The notes under the pieces are model-generated. The model ran no database searches and was not told the DNA's origin. It saw nothing but the letters and a program-made list of their open reading frames with translations. DNA of 64,000 bases from Bacillus sp. IITD106 (GTDB lineage Bacteria; Bacillota; Bacilli; Bacillales; Bacillaceae_C), in NCBI RefSeq assembly GCF_019459225.1, contig NZ_JAIAZY010000018.1, positions 18,062-82,061 of the forward strand, read 5' to 3'. The position numbers were made by a program, and so were the translations under genes. Shown here piece by piece: positions 30,627 to 40,433 of the stretch. How positions within the stretch are numbered: the stretch's first letter is position 1; every line of letters begins with the position of its first letter.

Positions 30627-31273
30627 CACGTTACCCCTCCTCGGTTCGTTTCGTAGCCTTGGATCCCAGTAAAAAGCAAGTCGATTTGGAGTGTTATATA
30701 GTCTTCGATGGAATAGATCTTTTTTAAAGCCCAACGCCGGAATCCCCACATTTGCCCTTGAACAAAGATGTTATGTGCTAATAAATGCTGGTGTTCCTTG
30801 CCAATATCCAATTCTCCGTTCTCCACACAACGATTGATTAGTCGTTCAAACATCGAAACCATTTCGAGTTCTTTTTTTAAAACGTAAGGAAGTGCTTCTT
30901 CTGATAGGGCTTTTGCCTCTTGGTACATGACGAGTACTTCATCTTGCATATCATCGATTAATTTAAAATAATGTTTGATTCCGAGCTTAAGGCTTTCAAG
31001 TGTTCCTTGACCGAGGTTGATGCTGCTTAATCGTTCGCTCACCTCATCGTAAATACTGTCGCATACAAGATAGAGAACATCTTCTTTCGTTCTGATATAT
31101 TCATATAATGTTCCGATGCTGAATCCGGATGCTTTGGCGATTTCTCTCGTCGTCGTTCGATGGAAGCCCTTTTCTTTAAAAAGAGAAACCGCTCCGTGAA
31201 TCATTTGGTTACGCCGCTTTTCAATGAGGCTTTCATCTTTTACCGATGCATGAACCTCACGTTTTTCCTCCAC
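30626..31273 (-). CDS. TetR-family regulator of the acyl-CoA cluster
   Basis: 215 residues. The N-terminal helix-turn-helix (about 22-68; [33 protein letters not shown]) is typical of TetR repressors, and the helical C-terminal domain would bind ligand. Its TGA stop shares one base with the icmF ATG. It lies inside an acyl-CoA dehydrogenase/thiolase operon, so an acyl-CoA ligand is likely. Candidate operators are the near-identical palindromes at 35778-35796 and 38008-38026. Sequence differs from B. subtilis FadR as I recall it. Confidence 0.9.
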   Translation of the reverse strand: MEEKREVHASVKDESLIEKRRNQMIHGAVSLFKEKGFHRTTTREIAKASGFSIGTLYEYIRTKEDVLYLVCDSIYDEVSERLSSINLGQGTLESLKLGIKHYFKLIDDMQDEVLVMYQEAKALSEEALPYVLKKELEMVSMFERLINRCVENGELDIGKEHQHLLAHNIFVQGQMWGFRRWALKKIYSIEDYITLQIDLLFTGIQGYETNRGGVT

Positions 31274-31297
31274 TTCCTTTCACCGCCTTCTAGTAAC

Positions 31298-32434
31298 TTA
31301 TTTCGTTAGCATTCGAGAAATAACGAGACGCTGGATTTCTTGTGTACCTTCATAAATTTGTGTGATTTTTGCATCTCTCATATAGCGCTCTACTGGATAA
31401 TCTTTCGTATATCCATATCCTCCGAAAATTTGGACGGCTTCTGTCGTTACTTTCATCGCCGTATCCCCTGCCATTAGCTTCGACATGGCAGATTCTTTTC
31501 CATATGGAAGACCAGAGGATTCCAGCCATGCTGCTTGGTAAGTGAGGAGGCGAGATGCCTCAATAGAGGTTGCCATATCAGCAAGCTTGAATGAAATCCC
31601 TTGGTTTTCGACAATCGGTTTACCAAATTGCTTACGTTCTTTTGCATAGGCAATTGCTGCATCCAGCGCTCCTTGAGCAATTCCCACCGCTTGAGCGGCA
31701 ATTCCATTGCGTCCGCCATCAAGTGTCATCATCGCAATTTTGAAGCCTTGCCCCACTTCGCCGAGAATATTTTCAGCAGGAACCTTGCAGTCCTCAAAAA
31801 TAATTTCGGTTGTAGGTGATGAACGAATCCCTAGCTTTTTCTCCTTCTTTCCAACAGAGAAGCCTTCAAAATCTTTTTCGATAATGAATGCAGTCGTACT
31901 TCGTTTATCGTTCGGGTTCGTTAGAGCAAAAACGATATAAAAGTCCGCGATGCCACCATTTGTAATGAAAATTTTAGATCCGTTCAATATATAATTGTCT
32001 CCGTCGTGACGAGCGGTCGTTTTCATTCCGCCTGCGTCCGATCCAGAGCCGGGTTCTGTAAGTCCATATGCACCTATCTTTGAACCTTCAGCCATTGGCC
32101 GCAAATATTTTTGCTTCTGTTCTTCCGTTCCAAATTTAAATAATGGCCAGCAAGCAAGCGATGTGTGTGCAGAAAGAGTCACCCCGGTAGACGCACACAC
32201 TCGTGAAAGCTCCTCCACCGCAATACAGTACGCCAAATAATCGCTCCCAATCCCACCATATTCCTCAGGCCACGGAATCCCCGTCAACCCGAGACCAGCC
32301 ATCTTCTCAAAAATCCCCATATCAAACCGCTCTTCCTCATCCCTCTCCGCCGCGGTCGGCCCAACCTCATTCACAGCAAAATCCCGAACCATCTTCCTAA
32401 TCATCTCATGCTCTTCACTAAGTCGAAAATTCAT
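31298..32434 (-). CDS. acdA: Acyl-CoA dehydrogenase AcdA
   Basis: FAD-dependent short/branched-chain acyl-CoA dehydrogenase, 378 residues. It begins [23 protein letters not shown] and substrate motifs are [17 protein letters not shown] and FITNGG, and the catalytic Glu lies in the C-terminal [22 protein letters not shown]. Very close in sequence to B. subtilis AcdA. It is preceded by a GGAGG site that borders a GGGGAC repeat (32449-32517). Electrons would go to ETF and perhaps FadF. Confidence 0.94.
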   Translation of the reverse strand: MNFRLSEEHEMIRKMVRDFAVNEVGPTAAERDEEERFDMGIFEKMAGLGLTGIPWPEEYGGIGSDYLAYCIAVEELSRVCASTGVTLSAHTSLACWPLFKFGTEEQKQKYLRPMAEGSKIGAYGLTEPGSGSDAGGMKTTARHDGDNYILNGSKIFITNGGIADFYIVFALTNPNDKRSTTAFIIEKDFEGFSVGKKEKKLGIRSSPTTEIIFEDCKVPAENILGEVGQGFKIAMMTLDGGRNGIAAQAVGIAQGALDAAIAYAKERKQFGKPIVENQGISFKLADMATSIEASRLLTYQAAWLESSGLPYGKESAMSKLMAGDTAMKVTTEAVQIFGGYGYTKDYPVERYMRDAKITQIYEGTQEIQRLVISRMLTK

Positions 32435-32448
32435 CCTATATTCCTCCT

Positions 32449-32517
32449 AACCTGTCCCTTTGGGGACTGTCCCCTTTGGACCTGTCCCCAAGGGGACGGG
32501 TCCGAAAGGGACAGGTT
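32449..32517. repeat. GGGGAC repeat between two acyl-CoA dehydrogenase genes
   Basis: Outer arms AACCTGTCCCTTT/AAAGGGACAGGTT are perfect, and inner arms GGACCTGTCCCC/GGGGACGGGTCC have one mismatch. The element fills the gap between the upstream dehydrogenase stop and the acdA ribosome-binding site, so it must be transcribed within the operon. Confidence 0.85.
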
Positions 32518-32519
32518 TA

Positions 32520-33656
32520 TTATTTTAGTAGATGTTTTGCGATGACGATGCGCTGGATTTCGCTTGTGCCTTCGTATATTTCGGTGATTTTGGCGTCGCG
32601 AAAATAGCGTTCGACTGGATATTTCTTTGTGTAGCCGTAGCCGCCAAAAACTTGGAGAGCTTCTGTTGCGACTTCAACAGCTGTTTTTGAAGCGAATAAT
32701 TTCGCCATTGAAGCTTCTTTAGCGCAAGGGATTCCTCTTTGCCATAAATCGGCAGCTTGATACACTAAGAGACGTGAACTTTCTACAGCTGTGGCCATAT
32801 CGGAAAGCTTGAAGGCGATGCCTTGTTGTTCAGCAATCGGTTTCCCGAATTGTTTACGTTCACCTGCATATTTTACCGCTGCTTCAAAAGCCGCTTCCGC
32901 AATCCCAAGTGCTTGCGCGGCAATGCCAATTCGACCAATATTTAAATTGGAAAGGGCAATTTTGAACCCTTCCCCTTCTTCTCCAAGCCTGTTTTCGGCT
33001 GGTACTAACGCATCTTCAAATGTTATTTGAACCGTTCTTGAACCGTGGAGCCCCATTTTTTTCTCGTCTTTACCAATGACTAGACCCGGAGTATCTTTCT
33101 CTACGATAAAAGCAGTTACTCCTCTATTGCCCGCACCCGGAGCTGTTACGGCAAACATGATATAAAGGTCGGCTTCCCCTCCGTTCGAAACAAAAGCTTT
33201 TGTGCCATTTAGCTTATAGTGGTTATCCACTCGTGTTGCACGAGTTTGAATATTGGCAGCATCTGAGCCTGCGTTTGGTTCGGTAAGGGAAAAAGCCCCT
33301 AAATACTCTCCAGTCGCAAGTTTTGTTACATATTTTTGTTTCTGTTCCTCCGTTCCGAAGTAAACAATCGGATTCGTGCCTACAGATGTATGGACGGATA
33401 AAATAACTCCTAACGTCGCACTCATCTTTGATATTTCGTTAATGGCAATAATATAGGAGATAAAATCCATTTCCGAACCGCCATATTTTTCAGGTACGGT
33501 AATCCCCATTAAACCGAGCGGACCCATTTTTTGTAAAACCTTACGTGGAAATTCGCCAGCTTCCATTTTATCAACGTAAGGTGCAATTTCTTTTTCAGCA
33601 AAATCACGAACCATATTCCTCATCATCAACTGTTCTTCAGTAAATTGAAATTTCAT
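32520..33656 (-). CDS. mmgC: Acyl-CoA dehydrogenase, MmgC-like
   Basis: A second 378-residue acyl-CoA dehydrogenase. It begins MKFQFTEEQLMMRNMVRDFA. FAD motif FSLTEPNAGSDAANIQT and C-terminal catalytic region AKITEIYEGTSEIQRIVIAKHLL are intact. It is about half identical to the neighbouring acdA, so substrate range probably differs. Place in the order mmgA-mmgB-this gene supports the MmgC assignment, but the symbol is tentative. Confidence 0.88.
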   Translation of the reverse strand: MKFQFTEEQLMMRNMVRDFAEKEIAPYVDKMEAGEFPRKVLQKMGPLGLMGITVPEKYGGSEMDFISYIIAINEISKMSATLGVILSVHTSVGTNPIVYFGTEEQKQKYVTKLATGEYLGAFSLTEPNAGSDAANIQTRATRVDNHYKLNGTKAFVSNGGEADLYIMFAVTAPGAGNRGVTAFIVEKDTPGLVIGKDEKKMGLHGSRTVQITFEDALVPAENRLGEEGEGFKIALSNLNIGRIGIAAQALGIAEAAFEAAVKYAGERKQFGKPIAEQQGIAFKLSDMATAVESSRLLVYQAADLWQRGIPCAKEASMAKLFASKTAVEVATEALQVFGGYGYTKKYPVERYFRDAKITEIYEGTSEIQRIVIAKHLLK

Positions 33657-33680
33657 CGTAGACCTCCCGGAATCAAGGAA

Positions 33681-34532
33681 TTAGTCGTACATGTAAAAAC
33701 CTCGCCCTGTCTTTTTACCAAGCCAGCCTGCCTTCACGTACTTTCGTAAAAGTGGACACGGACGGTATTTATCATCGCCAAAGCCTTCATGCAATGTCTC
33801 CATAATATAGAGACAAGTATCCAAGCCGATAAAATCTGCTAATGTCAGTGGTCCCATCGGATGGTTCATCCCGAGCTTCATCACTTCATCAATCGCTTCC
33901 TTCGTCGCAACGCCTTCGTAAAGGGTGTAGATGGCTTCATTAATCATCGGCATGAGGACACGATTTGATACGAATCCTGGAAAATCATTCACCTCTACGG
34001 GGACTTTTCCTAGTGTTTTCGCCATTTCCTCAACCGTTTCGTACACGTCATCCGCCGTTGCCAGTCCGCGAATAATTTCGACGAGTTTCATAACTGGGAC
34101 AGGATTCATAAAATGCATGCCGATAACTTTTTCCGGTCGAGTTGTTGCGGCAGCGATTTCAGTAATCGGGAGTGAGGATGTGTTGGATGCGAGAATCACA
34201 TGCTCCGCCGCGATTGTATCCAACTTAGCAAAAATCTCCTTTTTCACTTCCATGTTTTCGGTAGCTGCCTCAATGACAATATCTACTGTTTCCGCATCGC
34301 TTAAATCAGTAGATTCTTTTAAATTTTCTACCACATTCGCTTTCTCTATTTCTGTCATTCTTCCCTTTGCTACTTGTCTGCTCAAATTTTTCTCGATTGT
34401 ACTGAGCCCTTTTCCCACAAGTTCGCCAGTCAGGTCATTCAAGTACACTTTGTACCCAGCCATTGCACATACTTGCGCAATTCCTGACCCCATTTGCCCT
34501 GCCCCGACGACCATCACTGTTTTGATTTCCAT
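33681..34532 (-). CDS. mmgB: 3-hydroxybutyryl-CoA dehydrogenase
   Basis: NAD(P)-dependent oxidation of 3-hydroxybutyryl-CoA. It has 283 residues. Rossmann motif VVGAGQMGSGIAQ at residue 9, catalytic His in GMHFMNPVPVM, and NDFPGFVSNR are visible. It closely resembles B. subtilis MmgB. It starts two bases after the mmgA stop, so it is tightly coupled in the operon. Confidence 0.93.
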   Translation of the reverse strand: MEIKTVMVVGAGQMGSGIAQVCAMAGYKVYLNDLTGELVGKGLSTIEKNLSRQVAKGRMTEIEKANVVENLKESTDLSDAETVDIVIEAATENMEVKKEIFAKLDTIAAEHVILASNTSSLPITEIAAATTRPEKVIGMHFMNPVPVMKLVEIIRGLATADDVYETVEEMAKTLGKVPVEVNDFPGFVSNRVLMPMINEAIYTLYEGVATKEAIDEVMKLGMNHPMGPLTLADFIGLDTCLYIMETLHEGFGDDKYRPCPLLRKYVKAGWLGKKTGRGFYMYD

Positions 34533-34533
34533 C

Positions 34534-35730
34534 TTATGACTGCACCGCCTTTGGAACTTCGATTAAAACCGCATCACCTTGGCCACCGCCCGAACAAATT
34601 GACGCAATTCCAAGTCCGCCTCCACGTCGTCTTAACTCGTACGCCAATGTCAAAATAATTCTTGCCCCACTAGCGCCAATTGGATGTCCCAGTGCAATCG
34701 CGCCGCCGTTCACATTCACTTTTTCAGAAGGCAAATTAGCAATTTTATTACTTGCGAGAGCCACCGCTGCAAACGCTTCGTTGATTTCAAAAAGGTCGAT
34801 ATCCTCTATTTTTCTTCCTGTCTTTTTTAAAAGTTCATTAATAACAAGTCCAGGGGTTTGCGGGAAGTCCTTCGCTTCCACCGCCACTTCCGCAGTCCCG
34901 AGAATATAGGCTAGCGGTTGTTTCCCTTCCTTCATGGCACGTTCCTCACTCATCAACACGAGCGCCGCTGCCCCGTCATTCACTCCAGGAGCGTTACCTG
35001 CCGTAATCGTTCCATCTTTATCAAAGACAGACTTAAGCTTTGCCAATTTTTCTAGAGTTGTATCTTTGCGTGGTGCCTCGTCATTCTTTATGACTAAGGG
35101 TTCACCTTTTCGTTGCGGCACGTGCACCTCGACGATTTCCTCTGCTAGCTTCCCAGATTCCATCGCTTTAATCGCTTTATCATGGCTTCTAAATGCCCAT
35201 TTATCTTGCTCTTCCCTCGTAATCTCGAATTCCCTTGCCGTCTGATTTCCGTACGTTCCCATATGAACACCCGTAAACGAACAAGTCAGACCATCATGAG
35301 TAAGTAAATCAACTAATACGGCATCGTCCATTTTGTATCCCCATCTTGCGTTCGGCAACATATAGGGAGCATTCGACATCGACTCCATTCCGCCGGCAAC
35401 GATCACTTCCTCGTCTCCTAATCGAATAATTTGATCTGCAAGTGTGACAGCCCTCATCCCAGATGCGCATACTTTATTGACCGTTTCTGTTTTTACGTTC
35501 CAAGGAATGTCTGCTTCTCGCGCAGCCTGTCTTGAAGGCAATTGTCCCTGCCCACCTTGCAACACTGTTCCTAATATGACTTCCTGCACTTCATCAGGTG
35601 TGACATTCGCCCTTGCCAGCGCCTCTTTAACCGCAATACCCCCTAGCTTTGACGCCGCCAATGAATGAAGAGCTCCACCAAATTTTCCAAAAGGGGTACG
35701 TGCACCCGCAACAATGACCGTTTTCGCCAT
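34534..35730 (-). CDS. mmgA: Acetyl-CoA acetyltransferase (thiolase)
   Basis: First gene of the mmgA-mmgB-mmgC-acdA-tetR-icmF operon. It has 398 residues. The nucleophile Cys lies in [10 protein letters not shown], the His in [16 protein letters not shown] and the second Cys in [10 protein letters not shown]. It condenses or cleaves acetoacetyl-CoA. A GGAGAG site precedes the ATG. A cre site and a TetR-type operator lie upstream, implying both catabolite repression and induction by an acyl-CoA. Confidence 0.93.
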   Translation of the reverse strand: MAKTVIVAGARTPFGKFGGALHSLAASKLGGIAVKEALARANVTPDEVQEVILGTVLQGGQGQLPSRQAAREADIPWNVKTETVNKVCASGMRAVTLADQIIRLGDEEVIVAGGMESMSNAPYMLPNARWGYKMDDAVLVDLLTHDGLTCSFTGVHMGTYGNQTAREFEITREEQDKWAFRSHDKAIKAMESGKLAEEIVEVHVPQRKGEPLVIKNDEAPRKDTTLEKLAKLKSVFDKDGTITAGNAPGVNDGAAALVLMSEERAMKEGKQPLAYILGTAEVAVEAKDFPQTPGLVINELLKKTGRKIEDIDLFEINEAFAAVALASNKIANLPSEKVNVNGGAIALGHPIGASGARIILTLAYELRRRGGGLGIASICSGGGQGDAVLIEVPKAVQS

Positions 35731-35756
35731 GAGTCACTCTCTCCTTTTATAAAAAT

Positions 35757-35770
35757 AGTAAACGCTTACA
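35757..35770 (-). promoter_or_regulatory. CcpA cre site upstream of mmgA
   Basis: TGTAAGCGTTTACT on the minus strand matches the cre consensus TGWAANCGNTNWCA at 13 of 14 positions. It ends 27 bases before the mmgA start, so bound CcpA would block transcription. Confidence 0.7.
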
Positions 35771-35777
35771 GTAATTC

Positions 35778-35796
35778 GACTGAACGCTCGCTCAAT
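35778..35796. promoter_or_regulatory. TetR/FadR-type operator upstream of mmgA
   Basis: GACTGAACGCTCGCTCAAT on the plus strand holds the inverted repeat TGAACG-CT-CGCTCA (one mismatch). Sixteen of 19 bases match the site in the fadF promoter. It lies eight bases upstream of the cre site. Confidence 0.6.
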
Positions 35797-35810
35797 TTCT
35801 TTTTCTAGAC

Positions 35811-35838
35811 AAGCGCTTCAACTCCAATTGAAGCGCTT
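35811..35838 (-). terminator. Hairpin after fadF
   Basis: Perfect 11-bp stem AAGCGCTTCAA/TTGAAGCGCTT with a six-base loop, six bases after the fadF stop. No T-run. It separates fadF from the mmgA operon promoter. Confidence 0.6.
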
Positions 35839-35843
35839 ATGTT

Positions 35844-37955
35844 CTATGAAACTAGTTCTTTCTCTTCTCCAAATACCGCTTTTTCCAATAACTCTGCTAC
35901 GTCATACGTTTTGACTTTGTCTTCTACTTCCTTCGCCTTCGTTCCATCTGAAAGCATCGTTAAGCAATATGGACAGCCTGAGCTGATGATGGACGGATTG
36001 ACGGCAAGTGCCTGTTCAGTTCTCGCGACATTTACGCGCTGACCCGTATCCTCTTCCATCCACATCAATCCTCCACCTGCTCCACAGCACATCGCATTTT
36101 CACGGTGACGCTTAATTTCCACGAGTTCTACACCCGGAATCGATTTTAGGATTTCCCTCGGTGGATCATAAACTTCGTTATAACGTCCTAGATAACAAGA
36201 GTCATGGAATGTGATTTTTTCATTGACAGCATGGCGCGGCTGCAGACGTCCTTCTTTAACGAGTTCGTCAAGAAGCTCTGTATGATGGTATACCTCCGCT
36301 TTGAAGCCAAAATCAGGGTATTCATTTTTAAAAATATTGTATGCGTGCGGATCAATCGTTACGATTTTCTTCACACCGATTTTTTCAAACTCGGCAATAT
36401 TAGCGGTCGCCAGTTCTTGGAATAAAAATTCATTACCAAGACGGCGCGGCGTATCACCCGAGTTTTTTTCCTTATTTCCGAGGATGGCAAAAGAAATGCC
36501 AGCTTCATTTAATAACCTTGCAAAGGAGAGGGCAATTTTTTGACTACGATTGTCAAAAGCTCCCATCGATCCAACCCAGAATAAATATTCGAAGTCTTCT
36601 CCTATCTTTTTCAATTCTTTGACTGTTGGAACATATACATCGTCACGAGCATCACGCCAGTTTTCTTTTTCCTTGCGGTTCAGACCCCATGGATTTCCTT
36701 GTCGCTCAATGTTTTGCATCGCTCGCTGTGCATCTGGATTCATTTTCCCCTCCGTTAACACGAGATAACGGCGCATATCGATAATGTGGCTGACATGCTT
36801 ATTCATTACTGGGCATTGGTCTTCACAGTTGCGACATGTTGTACAAGCCCATAATTCTTCTTCTGTAATAATTTCACCGATCATGCTAGGTTCATAGTTT
36901 AGAGCAGCTGCTGCTTCCTCGGCTCCCTTGCCTTTAGCAGCTTTGGCAAGTTGGTTTCCGACCGTTCCCGCAAATGCGAATGCAGGAACCCAAGGTTGTT
37001 TTTGCGTGACTGCCGCACCATAGTTCGTTAAATGGTCGCGAAGTTTTGTCATTATATCCATCGGGGAAAGCATTTTTCCAGTGCCTGAAGCCGGGCACAT
37101 ATTCGTACAGCGTCCACATTCGACACAGGCATATAGATCGACAAGCTGAAGATCGGTAAATTCAGTAATTTTCCCGACACCAAAGCTTTCCTGGGATTCA
37201 TCTTCAAAATCAATTGGCGCAAGTTTCTTCCCGCCATCAATAGGTTCGAGATATACATTGGCTGGCCCAGCAATCAAATGAGCATGTTTCGACTGTGGTA
37301 CATACACAAGAAATGCAAGTAATAGAAGTAAATGGACCCACCAAGAAACATAAAATACGACAGCAGCAGCCATCGGACTCATCCAACTAAAAAGTGTGGC
37401 AATACTTGCGGCGACCGGCTCTGTCCATGTAAGAGCTTGCTCATGCCATAAGAGAGACATAGCGTTTCCGAGCAAGACTGAAAGCATCAGTCCACCGATA
37501 AAAATTAAAACGAGACTTGGGTAAAATCCCCGTTTTAATCTTGGTAATTTTTCAATATACCGTCTGTAAAAAGCCCATACGACCGCTACTAAAATCATTA
37601 AAGTGACAATTTCTTGGAAAAATTTAAAACCTGGGTAAAGAGGACCGAGAGGAAGGTGAGAACTTGGTGCAAGACCTTTCCAAATAAAGTCAATCGCACC
37701 GAATTGCACAAGAATAAAGCCATAGAAAAACATAACATGAATGAGACCGCTTTTTTTATCTTTCAGCAGTTTCTTTTGACCGAATACATTCGTCCAAATA
37801 TTGTTCAAGCGTGTCTTAACATCATGATCAAACTCTGCTTTTTTTCCTAGTTTAATATACGCAATTCGCGTTCTGACAACATACACGAACAAGGAAATGG
37901 CGTAAGCGGTTACAATTAAAAATGCAAGCCAATTTATCCAAAATAAAATGTCCAT
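35844..37955 (-). CDS. fadF: Membrane iron-sulfur oxidoreductase FadF
   Basis: 703 residues. N-terminal half: about six transmembrane helices of a NarI/cytochrome-b-like membrane domain (1-240). Then two 4Fe-4S motifs (CVECGRCTNMCP near 277 and CTTCRNCEDQCP near 375), then two C-terminal CCG cysteine domains (including CYLGRYN and CCGAGGG). It probably passes electrons from reduced ETF to the quinone pool during beta-oxidation. The length (about 705 in B. subtilis) and an upstream FadR-like box support the assignment. Confidence 0.92.
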   Translation of the reverse strand: MDILFWINWLAFLIVTAYAISLFVYVVRTRIAYIKLGKKAEFDHDVKTRLNNIWTNVFGQKKLLKDKKSGLIHVMFFYGFILVQFGAIDFIWKGLAPSSHLPLGPLYPGFKFFQEIVTLMILVAVVWAFYRRYIEKLPRLKRGFYPSLVLIFIGGLMLSVLLGNAMSLLWHEQALTWTEPVAASIATLFSWMSPMAAAVVFYVSWWVHLLLLLAFLVYVPQSKHAHLIAGPANVYLEPIDGGKKLAPIDFEDESQESFGVGKITEFTDLQLVDLYACVECGRCTNMCPASGTGKMLSPMDIMTKLRDHLTNYGAAVTQKQPWVPAFAFAGTVGNQLAKAAKGKGAEEAAAALNYEPSMIGEIITEEELWACTTCRNCEDQCPVMNKHVSHIIDMRRYLVLTEGKMNPDAQRAMQNIERQGNPWGLNRKEKENWRDARDDVYVPTVKELKKIGEDFEYLFWVGSMGAFDNRSQKIALSFARLLNEAGISFAILGNKEKNSGDTPRRLGNEFLFQELATANIAEFEKIGVKKIVTIDPHAYNIFKNEYPDFGFKAEVYHHTELLDELVKEGRLQPRHAVNEKITFHDSCYLGRYNEVYDPPREILKSIPGVELVEIKRHRENAMCCGAGGGLMWMEEDTGQRVNVARTEQALAVNPSIISSGCPYCLTMLSDGTKAKEVEDKVKTYDVAELLEKAVFGEEKELVS

Positions 37956-38000
37956 AATCGGAACTCCTTTCCGGCGTCATCCGAACTTTTGTATACATCC

Positions 38001-38028
38001 ATTATATAATGAATGAGCATTCAGTCAA
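38001..38028 (-). promoter_or_regulatory. fadF promoter with FadR-like operator
   Basis: TTGACT (38028-38023), a 16-base spacer and TATAAT (38006-38001). The 18-mer TGACTGAATGCTCATTCA (38027-38010) agrees with the B. subtilis FadR box as I recall it (TGAATGAATANTCATTCA) at 15 of 17 fixed positions, and it fills the -35/-10 interval, so binding would occlude polymerase. Confidence 0.75.
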
Positions 38029-38056
38029 GACCGAATATTCTCTTTTAAAGTACATG

Positions 38057-38090
38057 AAAAAAGTTCCGAGTTTTATCCCGGAACTTTTTT
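38057..38090 (-). terminator. Terminator after the chemoreceptor gene
   Basis: Twelve-base perfect arms AAAAAAGTTCCG/CGGAACTTTTTT around a ten-base loop, 41 bases after the receptor stop. A GGCGCTTGCGC repeat scrap sits in between. Confidence 0.9.
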
Positions 38091-38131
38091 GGAAGCTGCC
38101 GTCGAGGAGGATGGCGCTTGCGCTTTCGATA

Positions 38132-39874
38132 TTACAATTTAAATTGGCTAACCTGGCTATTGAGTTGTTCCGCAAGAGCTGAGAGATCCTCCGCACCCTT
38201 TGCGATTTCCTCCATTGAACTGCTCGATTGTTGAGCAGATGCAGCGGCTTGTTCAACGCCAGCTGCAGACTCTTCGGCAACGGCAGCTACTTCTTCAATT
38301 GATTTATTCATTTCACTGCTGTTTTCAGTTAATTCTTTTAGATTGGCTGAAATGTGTTGCGCCTTCCCAACCATATTCATAACTATTTCATTAATGTGTC
38401 CAAACGTTTGTCCTGTTACTTTTATTTGATTTGTTCCATTTTCCACTTCCATGTAGCTGGACTGTAAGGAAACAACCGCTTCATCTGAACCGTGAATAAT
38501 TCGGTCTACTATATTCGTAATCTCACTTACAGAATCAGATACTTGCTCTGCTAATTTTCTTACTTCAGAAGCGACAACAGCAAAGCCTTTCCCTTGTTCG
38601 CCTGCTCTTGCAGCTTCAATTGCAGCATTTAATGATAAAAGATTCGTTTGCGCTGCGATTTCTTGAATGACTTGAACAAGTTGCGAAATTTCTTTCGTTT
38701 GGGCATTCAACCCTTGTACATTTTCAACTGCTGTCGTTACTTTTTGATGAATATTTTCCATTTGCTTAGCTGACTGGTCCATTAAGACCCGTCCTTCTTC
38801 TGTCATTGCCAATACTTCATCTGACGTTGTTACAATATCTTCTCCGTTCTTATTAGCTTCAACAATTTTAAAATTAAAATTCTCCATCATTTCCGTAAGT
38901 TCTGTTGCACTATGTGCTTGGGACTCGGCACCTGAAGACAATTCCTGCATGGTTGAAGCAATTTGTTCTCCACCTTCCCTTACTTCATTGGCGGATTGAG
39001 TAAATTCTTCACTTTGACTTGTAATGGTTTCAGACGCATTAGCCACATTTTGGATCATTTCTTTTAGACTGGCCTGCAAGTTGTTCATGGCATTTGCAAG
39101 ACGACCCACTTCATCTTTAGATTTGATCTGTAATGGAGCCTGTGAAAGATAACCGTTAGCTAGATTATCCATATGATCAGATACTTTATTGATTGGCCCC
39201 GCAATTTTCGTTGCAAAGAACCAGATGATCAAAGTACCAATTACTAAGGCAGCTCCTATTATAAGTAAAACGACACTAAGAATTTCATTTGCAGGTTTAT
39301 TAAAGTCACTCATGTATGTACCTGCTACGATGACCCATCCCCAACTAGAATCAATCTTTGAATAAGCTACCTTAGATGCTATTTTATCCGGGTCATTAGG
39401 AAGCGGCCAATCAAAATTAGTGAATCCACCTCCATCGCTTCCCCGTTTAATGATTTCTTGAGTAGACTTTACTCCATTAGGGTCTACTGAGTCCCAGCTG
39501 TTTTGTCCTTCTAAATTTGGATGTGCAACCTGATTTCCATTTTGGTCTAAGACGAACATATAACCATTTTCTCCTAAATCTAGATTAGGATTTATCGGTC
39601 GCGTCCCGTCTCCATTTTTTTCACCTAAAATGGCAACTTTTACTTTCTCTTGAGCCATCTCTAAAGAAATATTGCCCTTCTCCACTTCCTTATTCAGGGC
39701 TTCAATCATAGAGATGGTCATTTCTACACTATTTTTTAAATTCGTTGCGCCAAGTTTATCTAAGCTTGATGAGCTTTTTTGATAAGCTATGACACCCGTA
39801 AAAACGAGCGGAATCGCTAATAGTAAAAACGATATTATAATTAATTTTGACTTTATAGAAGTGAATAGTTTCAA
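38132..39874 (-). CDS. Methyl-accepting chemotaxis protein with Cache domain
   Basis: 580 residues. TM1 (about 10-30), an extracellular single-Cache domain (about 35-190; [35 protein letters not shown]), TM2 (about 198-220), HAMP (220-275) and a signalling domain with [37 protein letters not shown]. Cache receptors sense small molecules such as organic acids. The ligand is not predictable here. It lies 24 bases downstream of a 116-residue gene behind a c-di-GMP riboswitch, so both are probably controlled by c-di-GMP. Confidence 0.95.
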   Translation of the reverse strand: MKLFTSIKSKLIIISFLLLAIPLVFTGVIAYQKSSSSLDKLGATNLKNSVEMTISMIEALNKEVEKGNISLEMAQEKVKVAILGEKNGDGTRPINPNLDLGENGYMFVLDQNGNQVAHPNLEGQNSWDSVDPNGVKSTQEIIKRGSDGGGFTNFDWPLPNDPDKIASKVAYSKIDSSWGWVIVAGTYMSDFNKPANEILSVVLLIIGAALVIGTLIIWFFATKIAGPINKVSDHMDNLANGYLSQAPLQIKSKDEVGRLANAMNNLQASLKEMIQNVANASETITSQSEEFTQSANEVREGGEQIASTMQELSSGAESQAHSATELTEMMENFNFKIVEANKNGEDIVTTSDEVLAMTEEGRVLMDQSAKQMENIHQKVTTAVENVQGLNAQTKEISQLVQVIQEIAAQTNLLSLNAAIEAARAGEQGKGFAVVASEVRKLAEQVSDSVSEITNIVDRIIHGSDEAVVSLQSSYMEVENGTNQIKVTGQTFGHINEIVMNMVGKAQHISANLKELTENSSEMNKSIEEVAAVAEESAAGVEQAAASAQQSSSSMEEIAKGAEDLSALAEQLNSQVSQFKL

Positions 39875-39898
39875 CTTGGCACCTTCTTGATGAATTTT

Positions 39899-40249
39899 TT
39901 AAAGTAAATGAGTGGTTTCTGCCATTTTATAAATTAGTCCATTAAGCGATAAATCAATATGTACGTGATGGTTAATCTGTTTGTGATTTCTTAAATATTT
40001 TTGGAAAAGTTTCACATCCTTAATCGCCTGAATAAAAGAAATGTCACTAAATTGATTCGTACGATGATATTCCAAATACTGAATTAAATTTTCTTCCCTT
40101 ATAAACCCGAGATAATAAATATTCGTATGCTCATATAAAAAGTTAAAAATTCTTTCAAACGATTTTACGTTAGTAATATTAAACTCCTTATCTAAGGTAA
40201 ACTGTGAAAGCAATAACTTGTATCTTGAGCACTCCCGTACATCTAACAT
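39899..40249 (-). CDS. Unknown 116-residue helical protein under c-di-GMP riboswitch
   Basis: Not recognised. 116 residues, no signal peptide or membrane helix, rich in aromatic residues and His. Predicted mostly helical. GAGGAG lies 12 bases before the ATG. It is the first gene behind the riboswitch and is followed after 24 bases by a chemoreceptor, so a motility or chemotaxis role is likely. Length and helix pattern (FLYEHTNI, YLEYHRTNQ, IDLSLNGLIYKM) faintly recall the motility regulator SwrA (117 residues in B. subtilis). This is a weak by-eye resemblance, not an assignment. Confidence 0.75.
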   Translation of the reverse strand: MLDVRECSRYKLLLSQFTLDKEFNITNVKSFERIFNFLYEHTNIYYLGFIREENLIQYLEYHRTNQFSDISFIQAIKDVKLFQKYLRNHKQINHHVHIDLSLNGLIYKMAETTHLL

Positions 40250-40362
40250 CTAAATCCACAACTCCTCTTTCTCTCTTTGATTCTTTTTAAACGTTTCAAT
40301 AATAAGCAAAGGAAGTTTTTGTGTCATTAATTAAAGTCAATGGAATATACTCTTTTACTCAC

Positions 40363-40423
40363 AAAAAAGGCTACTCTATAATATAGAATAACCAAAAAAT
40401 ACCATTTCATTTTTTGAAATAGT
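40363..40423 (-). terminator. Tandem attenuator hairpins after the c-di-GMP aptamer
   Basis: In the minus transcript the first hairpin is ACTATTTC/GAAATGGT (40423-40401) followed by ATTTTTT. The second is GGTTATTCTATA/TATAGAGTAGCC (40393-40369, two G-U pairs) followed by TTTTTT. Both lie between the aptamer and the 116-residue gene, consistent with transcriptional attenuation. Confidence 0.8.
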
Positions 40424-40433
40424 TAACCATTTT

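Noticed and set aside
40280..40300. Possible cre site AAACGTTT upstream of the 116-residue gene
   Set aside because: The spacing around the central CG does not fit the cre consensus; one base is missing.
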